A stretch of 64,000 nucleotides of DNA from NCBI GenBank assembly GCA_964035795.1, contig OZ038325.1:1234763-1298762 (forward strand), given 5' to 3'. The stretch is from Pterobdella sp. o SKG-2022 (lineage: Eukaryota; Annelida; Clitellata; Hirudinida; Piscicolidae). The position numbers and the translations under genes were made by a program. The stretch's first letter is position 1; each line of letters begins with the position of its first letter. Positions 55,101-64,000 of this stretch are shown here, in pieces. Below the pieces are notes generated by a model. That model worked only from the letters and a program-made list of their open reading frames with translations. It had not been told where the DNA came from and searched no databases.

Positions 55101-55182
55101 CCCATTTATTCGATTTTTTCCTTGAAATTGGATTATTTAATGTAGCATTTAAATCCAACATATTTGCCATAAACTTCACCAT
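52126..55182 (-). CDS. KHDC4: KH-domain RNA-binding protein, KHDC4/BLOM7-like
   Basis: KHDC4 is a nuclear KH protein linked to splicing and snoRNA-host processing. Exons: 55182-54982, 54853-54764, 54707-54625, 54556-54510, 54387-54296, 54101-54018, 53881-53757, 53504-53444, 53317-53246, 53145-53011, 52970-52797, 52697-52654, 52464-52394, 52287-52228, 52166-52126; about 459 residues. The N-terminus has SNKWDNPIG, then [15 protein letters not shown]. The first KH-like part is [13 protein letters not shown], then [20 protein letters not shown]. The second KH is [15 protein letters not shown], then [18 protein letters not shown] and [14 protein letters not shown], the clearest family signature. 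A Pro-rich part and an acidic end ([13 protein letters not shown]) follow. Exons 9-11 have weaker acceptors, and exon 11's 3' end is uncertain because the frame stays open through the next intron. The expected GXXG loop of the second KH reads RGKGSG. Confidence 0.82.
53352..53375 (-). repeat. SINE scrap in KHDC4 intron 8
   Basis: GTTTCACAGGGCGCTACT is the exact reverse complement of 18 bases of the SINE body at about 41804-41821. Confidence 0.5.
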
Positions 55183-55436
55183 AAATAGATTCTTACATTA
55201 TTTTTGTGAGATGAGATCGATCTATTAAAAAGGACAAAATAATTTGGCAATGTCTAACTAATGTCTACATAGAATTTCACAACTACTTATACTAGCAAAT
55301 TTTTATATTTATAATTTTTAAAAAAATTACTCGAAATTATAAAATAGTTGAATTTTACTTTTAACAGTTGCCATGATGCAGTGTACAAATTGTTCATATG
55401 AATGCACTAAGATGAATTGAAAAATAAATATTTGCA
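55183..55436. promoter_or_regulatory. Putative bidirectional promoter, KHDC4 / LRRC9
   Basis: The opposite-strand start codons are 254 bases apart. AT-rich; no specific factor site assigned. Confidence 0.4.
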
Positions 55437-58400
55437 ATGGCAGAAGAAGACGAAGCTTTGAAAGAACTAGTAAGTGTATTAAAAATATAAATTAGATTAA
55501 AATCTGACTAAAACCAACCACAGTGCTCCAACAATGGCTTGAAACTTAACAAGATTCAACAAGAAGGACTTTCTTGTCTAGAACTGGAAATCTTTTTTTT
55601 TAGTAACCAATATATAGGTTTAAAAATTAAATTTTAAAAATTATATTTCTTTCGCCAGGCTTGTCTAAGTTTGGGAGTTTGAATTATTTCCCCAACCTTC
55701 AGAAACTGTATATATTAGGACACCAAAATGCAATATCACTTGAAAATGTTAAACATCTCACTAAACTGAGAGAACTGTGGATCGTGGAAAGCAAGCTTAA
55801 AGTTGTCTAATTATTCGCATTTAATTTAAAACTGATTTAAAAATTAATACAATTAAAGTCGATAAGCGAAACAGAACAACTCCAGAACTTGAGCAAATTG
55901 ATTTTGTACACGAATCAAATAGAGAAGTTAGAAAACCTCAAAAACTTCAATAACCTCACAGAACTCAATCTCAACGACAACAATATCACCATTATCCAGG
56001 TTCATGTTCAACTTTTCTTCAAAGTAACATTTCAGTATAAAAGATTGAAATCATCATAAAAAAATTTTAATATCTCTTCTAAGTTTCACTTTTATAGAGT
56101 ATTTAACCACCATTTTGAACCAAGCCACTCATAAAGCGCTATATTAAAAATAATTAAAAAATTTTTGACGCTAATTGTTTAAAATAGATTTATTGAATAC
56201 CTTCAGAACCTACAGGAAGTAAATCATTTGAGAGTCTTACACCTGGCTAAGAACCGCATCCGTCATATTGGTATGATGACGTTTGTTCTACTTCATATAA
56301 CAATAAAATTATTTTTTTAGAAATTCCAGAACCTTCATTACATAAAATTATCTCTATCACGACATCTTATCTTACAACACTAACTACACAATTCTATACC
56401 ACCCACGCATCCAACCATACCATCTCTCACCCCTCTCATCCCACCATACCACTATCCCCACCACACAGGCTCATCTCTGAACGGCCTTGATAACCTGTAT
56501 GAGTTGGACCTCTCTGGCAACCAAATCTACCTTCTCAATGTAGACTTGATTTCATAGCTATTCATTGTTTGTAGTCCTTAAAGGCCTTTACTCAAATTGT
56601 AGCCTGTGTATAAGTTACTGTATTATATCTTTTTTTATTTACACTAATCATCCACTTATCACCCTCCCTCCCATCACCACCTCTTCACCCATCACCACCC
56701 GGCAGGAAATCCAGAATCTCAAGCGACTACCGGCCCTGAAACACCTCCAACTTCAGAGTGAGATGCATCTCAAAAACCCAGTATGTCAATGCAACAATTA
56801 CCACATCTATACCATCTTCCACCTCCCCTTCCTTATCTCTCTCGACCAAGAGAATATCACCAATTTGTCCTTTCAAAAGACTTCACGTGTGAGTGAGAGA
56901 AGTCTGTGTGGGTTAGACTTAAGATGTTTGTGTGACATGAGTTGTTATGGTATTATTGCAAATTTTCTCCTAAAGCTTGAAACCACAGCACCACGTCACA
57001 CTACATATCACTATACAATACTAAGCCATATCTCTCTACCCTTCAAATCAACACAACACACCACACCACCATTCCACATCACCACCCCACATCACACTAC
57101 CATTCCACACTACCACCCCACACCACACCACCACAACACTTCACCCACAGGCGTTAGTAGACAAGAAACGACAATACTACAACATGCAGTTGAAACTGTT
57201 GCAGGAAGACCACTTGAATGCAACAAAACTTCTGCAACAAGTGCAACAACAAATCCAGGAATTTTTCCTTCCCAGTCTTTGCAAGCTGCACATCATGGCT
57301 TCCGTTAAGGTTTTCCATTTTATCATTTTTTATTCAGTATTTTTTTGTATTCTATGTTTATTTTTAGCTCAATGTGATGAAAATTCTGATGTTTATTTTT
57401 GTCTTGTGCAAAGATATGAGATAGAGTGAAGGTGTGTGAAGTTTTGAGTATGGACTTCATTTAATGTGATACTACTACTATCTCAAATTTTATTGGTTCA
57501 TCTCTGAACTTTTCATCTTCTCCAGAACCTACCACAAGTCGCCAAAGAGATCGATAAATACAACAAAATCTTTGGCAGGTAATATCAGGGATATGCTGTT
57601 AATATTAAATATTAATCAATAATCCTCTATAAGATTGGAAACGGAAATAGATCAATCAAAAGTGAACTTAAGTCGCAACAGGAACTTCTTAACGAACCAC
57701 CTCAACTACGAGTTGAAGTCTTTTGGTAACATCACTTTCCAGTATGGGACAGTCTATGAGTCATGGTTTGGCATTTAATTAATTAGATTTTGATTTATTT
57801 ATTAATTTTTAAAATTTATTGGTTGAAGATTTTGAAAAAAAATGATTTTAATTAATTTATTGAAAAATTGAGCTAAACTGACTATTGGTAAAAATATGAT
57901 AAACTGTTTTACAACAATTTACAGTGGTTTATTTTTGAAGCTTTAACTAATGATCATTGATTGGTTGAAGGTTCAAGGCCTGCAACGCTCTCATACAATC
58001 ACGTTTCTGCAGCATAAACTTCATTGACCAATCATACGAGAAAGTGGTTGTAAAGGCGGTGACAAGAATCGATAACCGGATGTTACGTCATAACTTCATG
58101 TTGAGCGTTGACGAGAATCTATTGGCTGGATCCGAACGATACTGGCCTATAGAGCAGTTGGTGTAGTATGATGTGTGAGGGTGTGGTGTGATGGTTTAAG
58201 GTGAGGTGGGGTGTGGTAAATGTGATGGCGAGATTTTTCTGGGTTTTAATCATACTAATCTCTCATTGGTCAAACTATTTGTTATTGTTACACTAATATG
58301 ATGATTCATGGTTGATGACGTAGCGATGACGATGTCACGCAGACAAACAACATGGCACCAGAAGGTGGAGTATTTGTTTTATGTTTGGCCACTAAAAAGG

Positions 58401-61400
58401 ATTGAGGACAAAAATAAACGAAATAGTTTGTCTGAGAATAATAACAATAACAATAAAAAGAAAAATAGAAAAATTAATAAAAATATCAATAAAGATAATA
58501 ATAATAATAACAATAATATTAATAATGATGATGATGGTAATGATGATGGAAGTGAAGCTGAAACTGACTATTATGATGCTGAAAACGATGATGAGGAAGA
58601 GGATGACGATGATGAGGATGAAAAGGAAGAGGAAGAGGATCAAAAAGAAGAAGAAGAGGATGAAAACAATAATATTATTAGCAATAATTATGATAACAAT
58701 AATAATTGTAACAATAATGATAATAATAATAAGAATAACATTAATAATAACGAAGAAAAAAACAATAAAAACATTGGAAATAATAACAGCAATAATAATA
58801 AGGGTCAGGATAACAAGGCAAAACAGACATACAAACTGGCGCATGGTGGTGATGATGATGATCTTCTGATGAAGATAACGGAAAAGGGGTTGGCGTATTC
58901 CAATAGAAAAGTCTTCAGGTTAAGCAATTCACTCTTTACCGCTCTTCAAAATAAACTCTGTTCTGGGAAGAATAATAACAATAATAAAAATAATAATAAT
59001 AAGTCGTTTGACGAGCTTCTCAAAGACAACTACGAAAACAACGATGAAAATGAATACAACAACAACAAGGAGGAGAAAAATAGCACCAAAACGCACAACA
59101 AGACAGAAACATCCGACCAATCAGAAGAGAGCAACGCAGACGTCAAATATGGACACGAAGCTGGAGAGTTCAGGGTTGTGGTGTTCAAATGTTATCTGGG
59201 CGATGTTAGGGATTATTACATCAAGAAAAAGTTTGTTTTTTATAATTTTTAAATATATTTTTTTGTTCCCACATTACATCACACTCCACCAAACCACTCC
59301 ACACACCCCCCACCATGCCCCATCACACACACTACACACACACCACACCTTACCGCCCACCATCCCACCACATCCCACCAACAGCCCGTCTTCAGCAGAG
59401 TTCACAGGCGCAGACACCATCAGAAGATGTAGAAAAGTGCTACTCGAATCAAAAGCCCTTGACCTTCTAAACCAGACCTTCAAACAGCAATCAGACGAAG
59501 ATGAATCGTGTTATAGTAGTTGTAGTAGTAATAATAATAACAATAATAAGCATAATAATCATAATAGGAATAATAATAGTGATGGTGAATGTGGTGATGG
59601 TGGAAACAATGGGGGGAAAAGTTCTAATATTGATATGGCGGGAAGTAAAGAAAACAGCGAAAAAACTCCAGACGAAAATTCAACAACAACAACAAAACCA
59701 ATAAAAACAAACGATAGGGACAGGAGTGAAACCAATGAAAACAACACAACACATGATACAAAGCAACCGACACATACAACACACACAACAACACAAAAGA
59801 AACACAGCTCAACACACACTTCTTTGGTATCATCCTTGTGCGATTGTTTCAACGAACAATTCGATTACTTCATCAATAATTCTTCATTCGCCATCCCAGA
59901 ATACATCGTCACTGTTAAGTTCCTCAAGAAGGTCTGTGTATATCTGTAGCTATGTGTTATTGTTGTGTTGTTGCTATGTATTATTGTTATGTTGTTGCTA
60001 TTTGTTATTGCTATGTTGTTGCTATGTGTTATTGTGTTTTTGTTTCTATGTGTGTTATTGTAGTTTTGTTACTAGATGTTTTGTGTGTTCATTATTCTGT
60101 GTTACTGTGTGCTTTTTTTTGTGTTTTTTCTATGTAATTTTGCTTCTATGTTTTTTTTGTTGTTATGTTTTTTGTTCTGTGTGTTTTTGATATTGTATAT
60201 TTCGATTTTATGTAATTTTTTTGTTTTCGTACCTATACACCCTGTTAATTGGCATTTAGCCTAACATAAGTACTTTTTCAACTCGTCTTTTTTCTACGCT
60301 ATATAAATTAACGTTATAAGCATCAACCTACTCAGAGTGACAATGAAGAGGAATGGGGTGGTAGAGGAATGGAGGTGATGTTGGATAGGTACAAGAGGTT
60401 AGCTGAGCTTCAGAATGGCGCTTTTGAGTCAAAGTTTGCTCCTACGTATGATGCTTTGAGCAAGTAAGATTGCTTGCTGGTTTATTGAATGTTTTGATTT
60501 TTGAACTTTATTTACTGGTAATATACCCTACCACACTACAGCACACCGGACTTCACAAAACATTTTCACTAGTTATACAAATCTAACATTACGCCAAACA
60601 TCAACAAACCGTACACCACCACACCCCACCATCTCACATCACACCCCACCACACCCCATCACACACCACTACACCCCATCACAGGAAACCTCAAGATACT
60701 CTGACCAATAAGAACATCCGTTGTTTTTCTGAAGTAGTTTCCACGTACAAAAGCTCAACACAACTCAACCTCTGTGTCAACAAGTTTTTATTATTTTTGA
60801 TTTTTAAAAATTTTATTTTTTTTATTTTTCACTTTTCTGTGAAAACCCACATCCCTCCCATCAGTCCACCAGAAAATAGCATCACATAACGCTCTCCATA
60901 CCACCCCACCATCGCATCTCTCTACCACACTACCACCTACCTTCACAACCAGCCGCCACTCTACCATTCCACCACGCCACACTCTACCACATCACCACAA
61001 TACACCATCACATCACCACAATACACCATCACATCACCACAAAACAGTCTGTCAAATGTTAAAGGTCTTGAATTGTTTTTCAACCTGGAAGAATTGGATT
61101 TATCTTTCAACCAGATAACATCTACTTCTTCTATAAAGGTTGGAGATTTTTTTTTCAAATTTTAAAAATATATCAAAATTGTTATGTGTCAAAGCCACAT
61201 AACAATTCAAAAATATTGATTTTTTCACACACATTCATGCTCCCACCATCATACTCAACAAAGTTCAAGTTGACAAATGTAATCAATAAATCTCAACCAG
61301 AAACAACTACAACTATCCACCATCACCCATCATATCCTGCAACCACCCGCAACCATCACTACCACTAACTTCACTACCAGCACCATACCCCCAGCCATCA

Positions 61401-64000
61401 CTACCCGCACACCTACTTCCATCACTACACCCTCACTCCCTCCAACCACCATACTCACCACCATCTACTCTTACTCCAGTCTCGCACACTTCGAAGTCTC
61501 AACCTAAGCTTCAACAAATTAACTGATGTTTATGGAGAATCCATCCACCTCTCCAACAACCTCCCGCACCTCACCACCCTTGACCTCAGAAACAACCCCT
61601 GGACCAGATGAGCATTTATTTAGCGTTTTACTTTTAATATTCAATAAATTAAGAAAATTGTTTTTAAAAATGTGTTTATTGGGCTGTTTTTTTTGGTTTT
61701 TTTGTAACGATTTATTGGCTTAAAACCATATTAGTTAATTTTTATAATTATTTTTATTATTTTTTATTTCTATTGTTATTCTACTTTGTATACAAACACA
61801 CATCAGAGATGTTAAGTTGTCTGATGCACACACACATTCACAACCTCACAACCCTTAACGGGATTCGAACCCGAGACCGCGAGCTTAAAAAACCTACACG
61901 GAAGGTTCTGAAAGGAGGTATCTTCTCATCGAACAGCTTCGTGAAGGTTCAAGAAGATTCTAGAAGGATGGTGGAGAATAAGTCTTTGAAATTGTTGAGT
62001 AGTGAAATTAGGGAAGGCGGAGAGTTGCTTACCATATATGATCCAGCTCTGTTGCTGGGTAGGAGAAGGAACTGCAGAGAGCAAGTTGGGCGCTATAGAA
62101 TTAATTTTTATTTTTTAAAAATATTTTTGTTTTAAACATTTCCATTGTTTGATTCATTTCAATTTATTATTATTTTGATGCGTTATTATTCATTTAAAAA
62201 AACCTCAAATGACAAGTCCCACAATTTGTACACCAATCATATCACCATATAACGCCTCCCTCTAACACACCGCAGACGACAACCCTCTATGTAAGTGGAT
62301 GTGGCATCACCAGCCTACTGAACCTCACTAAACTGCGTCACCTCATCTGGGTCAACCTCGACAACAATTTTATACAAGACTTTTCTGTTCGTGGGGGGAA
62401 AGGGAGGGTTGTATGGGGAAAGAGGCCTCTGTGGAAAGAGGTATGGTGAAACAAAGGATTATAGAAATAGTGTAAAGAAATGTGGTGTGGAAGAAGGTGT
62501 GTAGTGAATCAGGGATATAAGATAGAGATGGTTCAGTAGCGGAAGGAAAGGGAACACTTTTGTGGCTGTTATAGTCCTCACATTTATAAGTTATTCATGC
62601 TGTTTATACACTAGAAATTGACACTTTGCTTAGCTTAACCATTATGATACTCTAAAAAGATACTTACCATAACCACTCCTAAACACAGGGTTTAGAAGCA
62701 AGTGGTTCAACACTAAAAGAACTCTCCTTAAGCAACAACCGCATAACCGACCTCACCCCTCTCAGATCTCTACGCTCCCTTGTCAAGCTCACACTCGATC
62801 ACAACCACATCACCACCATTGCCCCAGATACCTTCCTAAACCTCCATTTCTTGAAGTCTCTCTCCATCATTCACAACAATGTTTCTTCCTTACAATCGTT
62901 CGCTATACTCCAGTCATTGCAGGAACTTTACGCTTCGCATAACAACATTGAGAATCTTCGGGATGTGTTCTTTATTAAGGTTGGTTTATTGGTTTGAGGA
63001 ATCTTGCGTTAGACGCCACTATGAGCATATTTTATCTTTGTATGTGTTTATACAATGTTCTATGATGTAAGCAGATTGCTGAAAAGTAAAACTTTTCCCA
63101 ATAAGTAAGTCGACCATTCAATCGCCCTTAACTGGGATTCCAGTCCCACTACTGAATGCTTTCCAATCAAACTACTCTATGGAAACTTTTCCTTACTAAA
63201 TAAATCCAAAACCTCAACTTATTTCAAATATTTCCTCTACAGAGTCTAGAGAACCTGATAATAGTAGGCCTACAAAGCAATCCTGTAACCAAAAACACGG
63301 AGTCTTTCCGCCTCTTCAGTATCTACCATCTCAAAAATCTGCAGTACCTTGATGGGGTTTTTATTGTGGGTGGTGGTGTGATGGAGTGGTGGGATGGTGG
63401 TGGTGTGATGGAGTGGGGGTGGTGGTGGGTGGTACTGTGGGTAATGGTGTGCTGTGGGTGGTGGTATGATGGCGGGGATGGAGGTAGGTGATAGTGGGTG
63501 GTTTTTTTCGGGGGCACAACTAAAAACCATCAAAATCAGCAACAGAAGCACACCAACACCAACCCACAACACTTCATCCCAACACCATCAAACCACTGAA
63601 TTCCAGCTACCAACTCCAAAAACAGGACTATGAGGAAACGACAGAAGCAAGACAGAAATACGGGGGTCTGTTATCGAAAGATTTTCTAATCGACCAATCA
63701 CATACCAACCTCGACTTTGGCAAAATGTTGAGTATTGATTTGCCAAATTCTTCCATCCAGTCTGTGGATTTAGGGGATGTCACTGTTTTCTCTTCACTCG
63801 TTAGGTGGCGTGGGTGGTTTGTGTTAGATAAGTGAGGTTTGTGTGATGTTGGTTTGTATTTTGTAGTTTTAACCTGGCTATGAGCTGAGATCCAAAGAAC
63901 TACTATAAACATTGAAAAAACATCAGTGGCACGCTTTACATTACACATCTCGATTCAACCACACCACATCTCTCCTAACCCACCACCACCCCACATTCTG
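55437..64000 (+). CDS. LRRC9: Leucine-rich repeat-containing protein 9, 3' end outside window
   Basis: A large LRR protein; its role is not well defined, and ciliary expression is reported for vertebrates. Exons: 55437-55469, 55524-55617, 55659-55801, 55859-55999, 56207-56270, 56469-56539, 56706-56888, 57151-57309, 57526-57578, 57634-57765, 57971-58160, 58362-59230, 59385-59931, 60336-60463, 60685-60783, 61048-61138, 61480-61606, 61807-62084, 62276-62386, 62689-62979, 63243-63356, 63626-63804; about 1366 residues so far. The last exon ends in phase 2 (LVR) and the next is beyond the edge. First LRR block: YFPNLQKLYILG, LRELWIVESKLK, LTELNLNDNNIT, LYELDLSGNQI. Family-specific middle: NPVCQCNNYHIYTIFHLP, KKRQYYNMQLKLLQ, FKACNALIQSRFCS, VEYLFYVW. 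Second LRR block: LEELDLSFNQI, LDLRNNPW, LKELSLSNNRIT. Exon 12 holds an Asn/Asp/Glu insertion. The exon 17 donor is not GT. Confidence 0.88.

Noticed and set aside
58308..59252. A separate Asn-rich gene starting at the ATG at 58308
   Set aside because: The frame joins LRRC9 exon 11 in phase through an acceptor at 58361 and codes the family segment LFYVW.
61850..61890. A SINE insertion called from the B-box-like GATTCGAACCC
   Set aside because: The segment codes LRRC9-homologous residues in the right frame and lacks a head or body; kept only as a finding.

Overview
This is a eukaryotic, metazoan genomic window. It is AT-rich and gene-dense, with many small spliced exons joined by short introns. 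It is full of trinucleotide repeats, mostly (AAT)n/(ATT)n and (GAT)n, in introns and also inside exons. The animal gene set (AMPA-type glutamate receptor, NK2-class homeobox, RalGDS, SIRT6, death-domain adaptor, ciliary-type LRRC9) rules out a prokaryote, a fungus or a plant. A short interspersed element carrying a CTAGCATGGAAACGGACGC core (about 35.2 kb and 40.6 kb) resembles repeats I associate with mollusc, especially cephalopod, genomes. A lophotrochozoan is therefore my best guess, but the species is not determined.

Layout. 0.7-1.9 kb (-): a low-complexity Asn/Ser-rich protein, head to head with SIRT6. 2.5-5.9 kb (+): SIRT6, 6 exons, with a very long Asn/Asp/Lys tail and a LINE in intron 3. 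6.1-8.5 kb (+): a 273-residue protein with two tandem death domains. 10.5-11.7 kb (+): an NK2-class homeobox gene. 12.0-19.5 kb (+): a RalGDS/RGL-type Ral exchange factor, about 21 exons. 21.5-30.2 kb (-): an AMPA-type ionotropic glutamate receptor, 24 firm exons plus two likely C-tail exons. 30.6-33.1 kb (-): TRMT5. 33.5-39.7 kb (+): NAP1-like histone chaperone, head to head with TRMT5. 39.9-50.8 kb: repeat-rich, with tRNA-headed SINEs, a 200-N assembly gap, a decayed LINE, a frameshifted small gene, a long (TA)n tract and a 47-bp hairpin. 50.8-52.0 kb (-): SAP18. 52.1-55.2 kb (-): KHDC4-like KH protein. 55.4 kb to the right edge (+): LRRC9, incomplete, head to head with KHDC4.

The genes do not form an operon or pathway. 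Three divergent pairs share short putative bidirectional promoters, and SAP18 and KHDC4 lie tail to head only about 150 bp apart. Exon models were built by hand from reading-frame continuity, GT/AG sites and recalled family sequences. Most junctions keep phase exactly, which is the main support. Splice sites that I could not fix are stated in each entry.

The most unusual items are the tandem death-domain adaptor, the acidic/Asn insertion in the catalytic hairpin region of RalGDS, the recurrent coding of microsatellites as Asn/Asp-rich tracts in unrelated genes, the near-perfect 47-bp hairpin, and a missing GT donor in LRRC9.
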